Shown here: in pieces, positions 38,595-51,300 of the stretch
Numbering within the stretch: position 1 is the stretch's first letter
Layout of the letters: every line of letters starts with the position of its first letter
Assembly (NCBI GenBank): GCA_023238725.1
Contig: CM041553.1
Coordinates: forward strand, 21,262,001-21,326,000
Direction: 5' to 3'
Source of the DNA: Scortum barcoo
Taxonomy: Eukaryota > Chordata > Actinopteri > Centrarchiformes > Terapontidae
DNA length: 64,000 bases
Program-made: the position numbers and the translations under genes
Notes under the pieces: generated by a model
Database searches by the model: none
What the model was told of the DNA's origin: nothing
What the model saw: the letters and a program-made list of their open reading frames with translations, nothing else

Positions 38595-39110
38595 TCAGTA
38601 TCTCAAAATGCTAAGTTATTATTTTGAGATACAGAGTAGTTTGGAGATGATTAGTTGTCATTCTGAGATACTAACCCATCATTTTTAGATATTAATTTGT
38701 TAATTTGAGACATTATTTTTAGATGCTTAGTCTTTATTCTGGATATTAAGTAATTGCATTGAGATACTAAAGAGACAAAGTAATTATTTTGAGTAATTCT
38801 TTTGGGATACTTGGAGATTATTTTTAGATGCTTTGTCTTTATTCTGGATATTAAGTAATTGCATTGAGATACTAAAGAGACAAAGTAATTATTTTGAGTA
38901 ATTCTTTTGGGATACTTGGAGATTATTTTTAGATGCTTTGTCTTTATTCTGAGGCATCAAGTCATTATCTTAAGATGCTTAGTCATTATTTTAAGATAGT
39001 AAATCATTACTTTGAGATGCTAAGGGATTATTTTTGACATGATATTGAGACACCAAATTGTTACTTTGAGGTGCTAATAATTTTGATATACTCAGTCATT
39101 TTTTTGAGAA
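38595..39110. repeat. Degenerate tandem repeat with a 105-bp higher-order unit
   Basis: Short units of the form TTATTTTGAGATACTAAGTC recur throughout with either orientation of the AGATGCTTAG phrase unchanged. Inside the array a 105-base unit repeats: the phrase AGATGCTT(A/T)GTCTTTATTC starts at 38721, 38826 and 38931. The last two full periods are almost identical. AT-rich, non-coding, upstream of the ARHGAP10 promoter. Confidence 0.85.
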
Positions 39111-39311
39111 AGTTTCTAACAAACTCATTATAATGACTTTCTGGATATTTTGTCATTACATGTAAGAAATGGGCTTCCACAAAGTTTAAAACGGTGGTGG
39201 TGTGTAAAATGACATTTTAAGTAGGCAGGTAAAGTAATGAATCCACCCTTGACTGTATAGAAAAATGTGCTAGCCTAAATCTACATAAAAACAACGAAAC
39301 AAGTATAAATG

Positions 39312-39710
39312 TCCTTAACTTAAGTAAAAAGTAAAGTAGTGACAACACGATGTAGAAATATTCTGTTACATGTTAAAATCTGCATTGAGAACATCAAGTG
39401 AAAGTACAGACGTCTTATCAACAACATGTACTTGTACTAGTATCGGGAGTAGAAATATTTATTTTATATTTATAATTTTGCAACAGAATTTTAATGTTAT
39501 TGCTGGTTTAGGGGAGTTGATAAATACTTTATCTCCCACTCTATGTTGGTTTAATTATGAACCATACACTGTTTTATAAGTTGATCATGGTTTTTTTATG
39601 TTAACTCTTCATCTGCAGGTCAATTAAATCCTGAAATATAATGTGTGAGTATAAATATCAAGTTTACATACCTCAGAATTGTTAAGTGGAGTATTTTCTT
39701 TCCACCACTG
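39312..39710 (+). repeat. Fish repeat (AAGTAAAAGT...TTTCCACCACTG), copy 1
   Basis: Begins with AACTTAAGTAAAAAGTAAAG, contains CATCTGCAGGTCAATTAAAT and ends TTTCTTTCCACCACTG. It belongs to the same family as the copies at 40700 and 42605. Diverged, non-coding, in the intergenic region between ARHGAP10 and LIMCH1. Confidence 0.6.
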
Positions 39711-39835
39711 ATTATACGACATTAGACCTGAACCAGACATTTTGTGCTGCATTTTTTTAAAAAGAAAAAATCTGTCTTTTTAGATGATTATATCTTTTGT
39801 AGATTCTGCCGTTCAATCACAAAAGTACATGTTTC

Positions 39836-39869
<34 letters not shown>
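39836..39869. repeat. AAT trinucleotide microsatellite
   Basis: About eleven TAA units in intergenic DNA between the two genes. Confidence 0.93.
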
Positions 39870-39870
<1 letters not shown>

Positions 39871-40699
39871 TGTTTAAATGCATATTCATTTAAGTAAATT
39901 AACTGAGTTAAATTTGATGTAACAGGAGGCTGATATTTATAACTATGGGTGTGCCTGTGTGTATTGTAAAATACAAGCAGATCCTCTACTAACAACATAA
40001 AACAAAATATTACATATTATACGCTTTTCAAACCAGCCTGTCCATCATCTGGTCATCCCATTTTTTTCTTTCAGTCCAGAGAGAAGAGGCAAAATTACTT
40101 TTGTTTCTGTTTTTGTTGTCTTTAGAAAATTTAAATACTGTGTTTCTTTTATTGTTTTCATACCGAAACTAGAAACCTAATAAAGAACAAATCAAAAGTC
40201 TCATTTCTGTTTTTTGTTTTTTTCTCCATGAGCAAGAAAACTGACTGTCAGTTTTAATGAATTTAAGGAACAAGAAAAATGTTAAAGTTTAGTTAAGCAC
40301 AACTAATGATCAGATTCAGGAGTTAAAATGTTGCAGTGTTTGTAAATTGTGTTTCCTGCAGTTTGCAGTCTCCAGCTTTAAACTCTAAACTTTATAGGAG
40401 TTTAGACTGTCATCCTGTGCTTCTCTGTGAATAACAGGAGAATAACGCTCTTGTTCTGCTAAGTGACTCTTTGATTTGACCTGTTCGCGTCATACAGCGA
40501 CATCTAGCGGCCACAATCGTCACACCAGCTTCATCAGTCATTTACCTGTAAAATAACTGCATGACTTGGTGACAGTAAAGTGACACTCGATGTGTTTCCA
40601 AAGCATCACCTGTCAACTTTTGATATGTCAGTTCTATTTGTGACACAAATCAACTCCCCTAAACCGACTGCCACATTAAAATAAGTATTTCTCCTGTTG

Positions 40700-40832
40700 A
40701 TAATTAAAGTACATTTTGCTGATAAGATTTCTGTACTTTAACTTCAGATTTTCAATGCAGGGCTTCAACATTTCTACAATGTGTTCTTTACTTTTACTTA
40801 AGTTAAAGAGCTAAATACTTTTTCCAACTTTG
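40700..40832 (-). repeat. Fish repeat (AAGTAAAAGT type), truncated copy 2
   Basis: TAATTAAAGTACATTTTGCT, TCAATGCAGGGCTTCAACAT and TTTACTTTTACTTAAGTTAA read as the reverse strand of the family start. Only the 5' part remains. Confidence 0.55.
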
Positions 40833-40961
40833 TTTACACTCTGAATAATGTGCAGTGAAGAGTGGATCCATTACTTTAGCTGCCTGCTTACTGTATAAAG
40901 TGCATTTTAATTAGAGAAGGAACATAGGAAATAAACATAGACCTCATCCCATTTAAAATAT

Positions 40962-41349
40962 TTTATTGATAAACAAACACTTGCTATAAAAGACAATGAA
41001 CTGAGCGCTCTGTTCCTCTAAAGCGATGAAGCCGCCGTCGGGTGTCCAGAGGGAGGCGATGACACACGGAGGAGAGAGAGGTTTTCAGCTCAGGCTCTGG
41101 GGAGGCAACACTTCTGATAGAGGCAGACGAGGAGAGACATTGTGAGCTGTCTTAATACGGGGGAGTCATTAAGAGGGAAGCAGCAAATCATTTTGTGTCA
41201 TTGGTTTAGCTTGTGGGAAGAGGTGGAGGAGAACAGCGGGTGATTAGGAGAGGCTGATCCTTTTAAAATGTTTTTGTTTGTTTTTTTTGCTGGTATGGAA
41301 CTGTGCTTCAAGTTAAATCACACACACATACCTATACATGCATGCATTA

Positions 41350-41398
<49 letters not shown>

Positions 41399-42322
41399 GT
41401 GCCGAGACCCCGAGGTCTGTGTGAGTGCGAAATACTCCTGCACATACTCAAACCCTCACATTCGTTACATAAGGCACTGATTTGGATGCAGTCAGTCTAT
41501 GAGAATAAACAATGGTTAAAACGTCTTAAAGGGAAAAGTATTTAAAATCTAAAGAACAAGTATAATTAAAAACATGCATTTGCATTCCTGTAAAATGACT
41601 TATAAAGAAATAGCTTGTGTAAGTTAGCCAGATGCCCCCCAAAAAAAACAACCAAAAAATATCATGATGTACAACATACAGGAGGGAAAGTTAAAAGCTG
41701 TTGAGGAGAACATCAAACACACTACTCCATCTGGGCAATACTCACAATAACTTATATATATGTTCTTCTTTCATGCAAAACTGTAAACACAAAACCCAAA
41801 ATGAACGAGAAGGTGTGATTACGAGTAAGGCATTGTAATGGTCAAGCTACTTCAGGTCGTCTGACCCAAACCACGTCTTTACGTCGCGCTCATAGAGAGA
41901 GTCGAGTCACATGATCAGTGCGGAAGCAGGAGGAGCCGATGAATAAAGACTTTGAGACTTTGATGTGTTGAAGAGTAGGAGTGTTCAGCTTTTAGCGTTA
42001 CATGTTAATTAAGCTTGCGACAGAACGGATTGCTTATTTTAATTGTCTTGACTGTGCTAAGTACTCGTGTGGAGGCTGAAACGCGCCGTTTTCTCGATTA
42101 CATCCATGCTACGCATATTAAAGGAAGTGTATACATGTGTACAGTTGGGAAGCGCACACACACACTGTACTGCGTGTGCACGTGATGTTGCGTCATTCAG
42201 TCCAGTTTCACTCCCAGTATACTTCCGTAAAGCTGTTTTGTGCATTTTTTGGGGGGAAAAAGGAGGATGATTCCGAGGAGATTCTGAGTTTTCCAGAGAG
42301 CTTTCCAGTTAAATGAAGGTCA
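40962..42322 (-). other. limch1: Presumed LIMCH1 3' UTR with AATAAA signal
   Basis: The first canonical AATAAA on the minus strand after the stop is the complement of 40962-40967. A weaker ATTAAA lies at the complement of 42038-42043. This predicts a 3' UTR of about 0.3 or 1.4 kb, and the longer form would include the CA microsatellite at 41353. Inference only; no transcript evidence. Confidence 0.45.
41353..41396. repeat. CA dinucleotide microsatellite (22 units)
   Basis: Uninterrupted CA run within the presumed LIMCH1 3' UTR. In the transcript it would be a GU repeat, a potential binding site for GU-repeat RNA-binding proteins. Confidence 0.95.
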
Positions 42323-42348
42323 TCATAGCATGGTGGGCTGACCTCTGC
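42323..42348 (-). CDS. limch1: LIMCH1 exon w30 (last coding exon)
   Basis: Encodes RGQPTML and TGA (42325-42323). Acceptor TTTTGCAG. The ending matches the vertebrate C-terminus (QPTTL), which fixes the stop and the gene orientation. Confidence 0.93.
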
Positions 42349-45300
42349 CTGCAAAACAAACACAAAAAAATGTGTTAATGTCTGCCCTCATCACTTTTGA
42401 TAAAGCAGTTTAATGACACTGTTTTTCTGTCAGTGTTTGTTTGATCTTATTCTTGTTGTTTGTCCCTAAAATAAGGACATTTGTAAAATGATGTACCTTC
42501 TAACTCTTGTTTTCTAAAGCGTAGTTAATAATAATTTGTTAAGTGAAGGGGTTAGGCATGTAGTGGTGAGGATTAAAGGTCTCTGGAAGAGGAAGTACGC
42601 ATATATTTTACTTTAGTAAAAGCAGTAATACCACTCCTCAGAAGTAAAAGTCCTGTGTTCAAAATTTAACATCAAAATGTACTTAAAGTTTAAAATTTTT
42701 TATTTGGCAGAATGGCCTCGTTCAGAGTTTTGTGTCATTATATATGTTATCCTCTATTATTGAAATATTATTACTGATTTACTAGCCCTTAAGCAGCATT
42801 TTAATTTCACATCGGGTTGAGATGATGCTAGTTTTAATTTTTATATAAAGTTGGTACCTCAATCTACAAAACATATTTTATTTATATTGGTATCATATTG
42901 ATCATATTTTAAAATCTCAGTGTACAAAGTGACTAGTAGCTATAGCAGTGAGATAAATGTAATGGAAGTAAAAAGTATATTATCTCTGAATGTAGTGGAG
43001 TAGAAGTAGCATTAAATTGAAATACTGAAGTACCTAAAGTACAGTACTCGAGTTAAGCTGCTTTCCACCATTGTGTGCGGTCAATATAAACTTAAAAATA
43101 AAAGTCTTCAGGAAAGTTTTAAGGCAGAATTAAATTCACGTTAGTAAATCAGACAAGGCAGACTGTATCAACCAGTTTTTGTTTTTTTCTGAAAACATCT
43201 TTCTGCAGCAATTAGCCAGGTCCACATCGTGTGAAAATACGCATTTCTCTTCAAATTATGTTTTCTTTATTCCTCAAATTCCTACTGTTATCTTTGTCCA
43301 CGTTCACTGCTTAATCACATCAATCCACTGTTTTTCAGCGAGGGATAGGTGTGCTTTCTTTTTTGATGTGTTCAGAAAAGAGAATCAACTTCTCCATCTA
43401 CTATGGTAGGTGGAGATCTGCAATTATAAAAACCGTACACATAAAATGCAGTTACCCATAAACACAATACTGACACTTTTGTATGAGAAACTATTTTTAA
43501 ACTTTATAATCCTCTCTCACTGTGACGTAGTTAATGGGGTTAGGGGTAGGGATGATAAATGTGAGAGTCAGTCTCTGTGAGTGTCTCTAAGTGTTCTCAC
43601 CCCGAGATGCAATATAGCACTCGTGACAGCTCAGCAGTCCATTTCGAAGCCGTACGTCAGTCCCTGCAGTGGCGTCACCCAGCTGCCCATTACACACTCC
43701 ACACTGAAGGAGAGAAATACAGTCAACAATAAAATGCTAAACACAGAGGGGGTCGTTTTAGACGAGCTATCAAATGGCTAAATGTGTCTTACAAACAATA
43801 AAGATGAAGATTATTGAAGATAACATTTTTCCTTTTTCCTCCTGTACTTTAACAGCCACCTCGCCGTCTCTTTTTATGTGTGCACAATACAATAAATAGA
43901 GGTAATTGTGATGTCTTCAAAACCTTTATACTGAAGTCCAGTGTGGCTCCTGTGTAAAATTAAATAAAGCATGAGGTTCCCTGATTAGAGTTTTACTAGA
44001 ATAATGCAGTACCTTGAAACACTGTATGTGGAAAAATAGTCCCAGTGTATCGATGATCATGGCAGCTCCTTTTCCCAGTGGCTGAGAACAACCAGAGCAC
44101 AATCTCTTCCCACTAACACACCTACACACACACACACAGGCAGCAGGAGAAAAAACAGACAGTTATTCAGATACAAGCTCTATTTTAAATCATGTTCATT
44201 ATTAGAAGGTCTTCATCATTCATCTTTAAACAGTGCAGCCAAACTTTCCAGGATACTTTGTTTATGAGAGGATCTTCACCTGCTGGGTGAGGGAGGCTGA
44301 GGTGATGAAGTGGAGGACTTCTGTTTGCCTGTTACAGCGTCATGTGATTCAGATCTGTGGTACAAAACACACAAAAATGAAATGAACAGAAATAAAAAAA
44401 ACATCTGTTAACATCTTTGTACTGTAATTTCTGTGTTAAGTTAATGAAAAAATAAAACGCTGCCTTGAAAGTGAAACACTGTCTCTGAAATCATGAGCAC
44501 ATCTGAGTCATCTCTATTGTAGAATAATACACTAATCAAATGGTTACCATGTGGACATAAACACACTCATGCAACACTTCCAGCTGTTTCTTCTCCATTA
44601 AAATCTTGGCATTCAATTCAATGACAAAACATGGTTGACATTTCATAATGGGAGTACAGAACACATGCTTTAGTAATGCATACCTAATGCATGACGTGAT
44701 GATTTTATGCACAAATTAATGCAGGCTGTATTGTAAATCTCTGTTGTTTAGCCAAATGTTAAATAGTGCTTTATAACTCAGTAATATCTCATAATTTTGA
44801 TTTGTGTCCACCTTGGCTGCTATTCAGGAAAATGTACACATTCGTGGTTGTTTCTTACATTAGTCTATGTGCTACCAAATTAGCTTGAATCCAGTTAAAT
44901 AGTAAAGGTCATTTCACACCAGTGTGTGTGATCAGCATGTAATCTCTTGGTTAGTTCAAATGTGCAATAAGAAAAACAGAAAGGCAACAACAACGTCACC
45001 TATATTCGGGAGAAAGATGCATCGATATGGTGCAACCCTAAAATACACAAAAGTGCTTGCACACATAAACACACAAGCAAACAATCATGGCTTTTACCTT
45101 TTAACAGTATGTGGCTGGTTGAGCTGAGGGTTGCGGTCCAGAGAGGCCGTCTTCCACAGTTCCTGTTTCTTTGAAGGCTCACCATCACATGCAGAATCTA
45201 CAGAAATACATCATATCATAAACTTTCATCACTCTAAGGAAGATGTGGCTGAACACACACACGTGGACATCTCCCGCACATCAGTGTGTATTTGTGTCTG

Positions 45301-48300
45301 GGAGCTCACCCTGGAAGAAATGCAGCTTCGATGCATGCTGATCCTCGTTCCCTGGGGAGAGTCTTCGTCCGTTCTGCTGTACAGAATCATTTCTTCCTTC
45401 CGTCTTGCTGTTTTCTGGAGCTGAAGACGTCCCCGTCTGTGCCGCCTGCTGGTTTAACAAGCCGGTGGGATTGAGGGGTGTCACAGTCTCCTCTAAGATC
45501 TTTCTCTCCTGGAAGATGTACACACAAAATACAGACACATCAGACAAACAAAAGCAGTAAGTCATGCTTTTTGTGTTTGTTCTTATCTCTGTGTTGACTG
45601 TACCTCTTCATTGTGTTTTCTCTCTTCCTCTTCCACCTCCAGCTGTGCTTTCTCCCACTCCTTCTTCAGCTTCTCCTGCTCTCTCTCGTATTGCTCCTGC
45701 AGAGAAACACTGTGCATGTTAAATACTGCATTATGCACATTTGTCACAGATATACACACATATATACACACACACCCGGTACATCTTGTGCCAGTGCATT
45801 CATTGAACCATGCACATTCACGCCATTCCACCAGTGTACCTGTAGGAGGCGCTCCTGCTCCTGCTGCCACATTTCCAGGCGTTTACGCTCCTCATTGGGG
45901 TCCCAGACCCAGTGATTAACACGTTTAGCCAAGTTCAACATGGGGGTCTCAATCTACCCAGACCCGACCAAACAATCCCACCCACACACACGTATACGGA
46001 CCAAAAGGACAGAAAGAGAGGAAAGGTGAAAGGACAAGTCAGACTACAGCGACTACTGAAGACGAAGGGTCAGGACAGGGTCAATTTTATGAAGGAGAAA
46101 CAGAAGAAAACAAGCTGGAGCTGCCCCAAGATACTCACAGACACACTGCTCTCCTCGAGTCCCTCTGTGGCAAAAAAACACGTCAAATTTACATCTGCTC
46201 AGAGAAGTGATGAAAAATATGTGCAGTGACAACTACGCAACAAACTAATTTGCAGTTTTACCTGTGACCGTGGGAGAATATTCTTGCATGCTGCTCGGCG
46301 ACACAGCTGGCTGCGCCTTATTTTCCTCTGCTGGTCTGCCAGATAACCCCGAAGCACCGTTGACCTGAAAGTCAAATATTCAACTAAATGAATAACACAT
46401 TAACTGGGACAGGGTTCTTTGTTTCTTTTTTATGCATATTAAAAATGAATGGGCCAGTATACTTTGATTATTGCTGACCAGTTTCAAGTCCAAAACACAC
46501 CATAATATTTTTGATTTTTTACAGTTTTGTTCTACAGACACACCTGTTCAGTTCATGTAAATGCAATATTAAAATCGGCCTGACAAGACTCTAAACTTGC
46601 TTTACATAGGCCGTCCATCACTGTGATCAGCTGTGTTTCATGTCAGGCTCATGTCTCTCCTCTGAGTTGCAGTTTTTGTGATATTTTACATGACATAAAG
46701 TTCCCTGATGCAGTGAACCACAACATTTTTGTAATAAGTTTTGGTGTTTTAAACTACAGGAGGTAAAAATGCAACTGGCCTCGGGTTTGTGCAATAGCTA
46801 TGTGCTAGATGTACTCTGTGTGATTTATGTCTAAATTGTATATTGTACTTTTTGTACAGAGTCGAAGACAAATTTCCCCATAGGCCCATTAAAGGATATT
46901 ATATTCTCTTTTCTCGCCTTTTTGTTTGTCTTCTCACTGTGTGGTAATAAGGATGGGGGGGGGGGTCTCCTCTGTTGTTGCATTCAGGTGCTTCCAGGAC
47001 CTGAGTCAGCTGCTAAAGTAACCAAATTCGCAATATCCTTAACTGCACCCACGTTTGCTTTCAGTTTGTCCCCTGCGTTTCATTTTCCACTTACAGAGCT
47101 CATGAATGTTAAGAATCAACAGCTGACTCATGTCTCAGGTGTCAAGGTTTTCCATAAACGCTTAAATGCACCGTGGTGGAAAACTCATGGAATCAAATCA
47201 CACTTTCAGCTCTATTTCCATGCAGTGATGACACAACTTTGATAGAGAGTAAACAACAGAATTATGATGAATCACATCTCACGAGGTAATATGAAACATC
47301 AGAGCACATTGAAAGGAACTGAAACCTGTGGCTATAAATATATTCATTCCGAAAACACCACCTAAAAATCGACTGTGTCCTTGTATTTGTATTAAATGGA
47401 CCCATATGAAACACATGTATGGTCCTTGAAACATCACCTGTCCATTGCTTTGGATATCCGGATGAAGCGGCTCCACCACAGTCTGTGTGAGCTCCGTCAC
47501 AATAGTTGTCTTGATGATACAGTTACGGCCTCCAATCAGGGAGCTCATGGCAGAGCCTGAAGACGAGGACGATTTTTCGGTCTGCGGAGGTGTCGTCCTC
47601 TCCGCTGCCTCCTCGCTGGTTGCAGTCTGCTCGGGGGGAACATCTTTATCCGTCTGCTTGGAGGGAACATCTTTGATCTCCTGTGGTGGGTACTGAGCGG
47701 AGGCAGGTGGAGTGGAAGCAGATAAATCCTCTGTTGCCTCTCCGTTGACTCGCACCAACCCGTCCATCTGAGTGGGACACACATTTAGAGGTCAGGATTA
47801 CAGGGATTGTTTTATTTTGGAGATTTCATTAGTCTAGTTTTTCTGTTTAGTAGCACAAACTCACGGACGACACTTTTGTGTCTGTGAGCAGTTGGAAGTT
47901 AAATTTAATGTTCTGGCTCAGTCAATGTTCAAGGGATCAGTTGTAGCTGTTTTGTGTCAAAACACATCTTCTCCAACCACTTTCATACATTAGTGTACTT
48001 TTTTTCCCCTTTGTTAAATTCTTAAATTCTTCCTAAATGTCTTTAAAAATAGTCTAAAAATCCCATTTAACTATTTTTTGGTTCATAGCTAAAGGTTCAA
48101 TTTAACTATCCACAAAATGATAAAAATGCAAACCGAGACTGATTAACATTAAACGAAATCATTGCTAAAAGAAGAAGGCATGGCTGACCACATCAACAGC
48201 CACCTGAGAAGTGTATGCATATTTGTGTTCATCCAACATAAAATGAGAAAGTGGAGAGGTTTGGGCTTGAATTATTTCTGTGTCAATAAAAAAATTATTC

Positions 48301-51300
48301 ACATTAATATCTGAATCACAATATATTGTTGCAGTGAGATGAGCACAAAGATGTATTACTTCTGAGAGAAGTTGAAGTTGCCACTACAGTAAGTAAGCTC
48401 AACACAAACAACATCCAGAGAAGTAGAAATAGTAGACGTGTAGAACAGTACAAATGTTAAAACTTAAACAAACACAACAAACACCTCCTTTAATTCAGGC
48501 ATGAGGTCAGGCATTAAGAAGAACAATGAAGTATCAGATGATGCTGACTGCTGTGACTGATATGGAGCCCCCACCTTGACAGGTTTGTGTCCGGACTGCG
48601 TGCTCCTGGGCTGGCAGTAGGGCTTGGCTGCCAGCAGGGGGACAGGTCTGGGGGATACAGATGGAGGGGAGGGGAGGGTGTGTACAGGCTGCGTGCTGTG
48701 AGGCTGCGCTTGTGCGATCTGAGGGGGAGTGTGGTTGACTTGAGGCTTTGCATCTTCTGTCAGCGGCTGTTTCTGACGTGTGCCCGGAGACTCGGCCTGT
48801 TTGGATTGAGGTTCATCAAGTTCTAGAGACTGAGGTGGTAGATTTTTTTCCGAGTTTGTGACCAGTGTGAGGGGACTGCGGGGTGTTGGGGAGCTGGGGG
48901 AGACGGAAACTGATGTCTCTTGTTGTGCAGTTGTGTCTGTCTCCTTATCTTCTGGTTCTGTGTGCTCCTGGTTATCAGCTGGTTCTGGTTTGTGTGGAGG
49001 TTCTGATGTTTCTGAGTCATTAACAGGTGTCGTTTTGTGCTCCTCGTCTACCTGAATTAGGTCATGTTTGGGCTTTGAAGTGGATCTGGGCAGTTTCAGG
49101 CTGTCCAGTGTTGCGTCACTGATGGTAAAGCGAAGAGCGTAGCGCTGTAAAACCATGGCGGCCTCCTCTGGAGTCGCCGCATTCCTGTAGGCTTCACACA
49201 ACTCTGCCTCTCTGCGCTCCCTAGAAAGGAGAAGTAGAGAGACACAAAACATTTGGTGTCTAGGTAGTGTTTTTGATACGTGTGTTGCTTTATTGTACAT
49301 CAGATTATTGAAGGAAATCAGGGCATAAATATTATTCTTACTTCTCCTCCACAATCTCTTTGTAGGTCTTGATGCTTTTCCTCTTGTTGCTGTCACTTGC
49401 CTCCTCCTTCATCCTTTTCTCTATCCTCTTCCTCTCTTCCTCTTTTTTGATCAGTTCCTGTGAGGCGCTTCGACGGCGATTCTTCCAGCGAGCCAAGTCC
49501 TGTCACAGGTTGGCAGGTGTCAAAAAATGCTGCTTATACAGAATATTGTTGTTATTTGAATAAGCTAATCTTCTCCCTTTCACTATTTAAATTGACCCTA
49601 CGTGCTATCTTACTGTATTTAAAATGCCATACGTCTCTTACGTCTTGCCAATGGTCCTCATCTTCCAGAAAGTTGTTGTACTGTTCGTGCATGCGCTCAT
49701 ATCGTGATTGGCTGAGCGTAGGTAGGTGTCCCACCTCGTCCTCGTTAAGCATGTCACCCATGCTCACACTCCTGAAGAGGAAACAGACAGTATACTGTAA
49801 TCTTGGATAAATGACTGAATCACTTGACCCATCATATTCACTGTCCGCTTTGGCTCAGAAAACAGCATTTTAATTGATTCATTCAGGGAATTCAATTAAT
49901 ATTTCAAATGCAAAATTTCATACATATGCACAGCAATACATATTCCATGATTCAAAAAGGAACAGGGATAAAAAAAAAAAAAACCTGCCCCCTTTTCAAG
50001 ATGGATAGATGACATAAACAAAGATGACCTACCATTAATTACAACCTATTTCTACAACATATGAACACAAAGCAGGACACGCTCATACACAACCAATAAC
50101 AGTCCACTAAACAAACATTACAGTATCATTCTTGTTGTGAATTTCTGTATATAGTGGATTTATATTAGTTGCATATGTGATGTCCCACATCTCCACACAG
50201 TAACAAAAAGTTTCCATAAACTAATCACAAGGAAATCAAAAAAAGCAACTGAGCAAACACAACTACCTTTTGACAGGCCAACCACATTCATTCAACTTAA
50301 TAGGAGGATGTTAGTTGAGCAGTCTGTATTAATTTGTGTATTTTAATAAATAAAAAAATAAAATATATTCAAACCCAAATAGAGGAGAACAAAAGTTATA
50401 TTTAAAGTAAAACTTAAAAACAAAAGGGCTGGACGTAATTATGTTTCAAGGCACAGCGATGTGAATGTTGTTTGTGTGTCATATGTTGATGTACTTTTGG
50501 ACTGTGCTCTTGTAATCTAACGTGCACAGTGTTTATGCTGTTGTCATGCAGAGGCTTCGTCCGGGTTCACGTGGAAAGACTTACTCAGTGTCCTCAGACA
50601 TAAAAGCAACTCGTCGGCTCATCCTAAAACAATAACAGAATAAAGTGAATGAGAGGAAAGAGCAGGTGAGTGAATGGGTAGCAGGGTGTAAGGCATTAAT
50701 GCTCATGTCACACTTCACATCCCGAGGGGAGGCATCTACTTGCCAATACAATGACAGTGGAGAGTGATAGTTTGGCCCTCGTTCACTTCCCTTCACAGAT
50801 CTTAAAGTGAAATAACACTGGATGAATGGCAGAGCTACTGTCTGAGAAGGGGAGTGATGACGACACATGCAAAAAGTGTTCAACAGGATTCTCACATCAT
50901 GGGCGGTAGATCATCATCATCCAGCCAGAACGGTTTCTTTCGTGGTTCCTCATTCACATCCCTCTTTCTCTCTTCCACCTTTTCCTCAACTCTTTTCTCC
51001 ACACTCTGCTTGTCCAACTCTGCCTCCACTTTACAAGTCTGAGCAACAACAGGATCGGGTGGAGGGCTGAGCGATGGAGAGCAGAGGGGCTCGGTCACAT
51101 GTGTGGCAGAGGCTTTAGTGGTTGTTTTGTCTCCCTCTTTCTTTCCATCCTCCTCCTGCCTCTCCTTCAGCCCTGCACACTTACGGAGAGTTGTGGCTTT
51201 GGAGGGCGGAGTCTGAGGTTCTGCCGCCACGGTAACGGTGCCGCTAAAACCCAGTGACAAGGCCAAGATTACCAGGAAATATAGCTCAAAGAGTAAATCA

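Larger units (their letters stand above)
38411..40961. other. Intergenic region between LIMCH1 and ARHGAP10
   Basis: AT-rich. It holds the tandem array (38595-39110), two copies of the AAGTAAAAGT repeat and the AAT microsatellite. No coding sequence is seen. Confidence 0.75.

Noticed and set aside
38595..39110. Possible CRISPR-like array
   Set aside because: The units are degenerate and of variable spacing, without unique spacers, in a vertebrate genome. It is an ordinary tandem repeat.
41268..41545. Two small plus-strand open frames with His/Thr repeats
   Set aside because: They are translations of the CA microsatellite.
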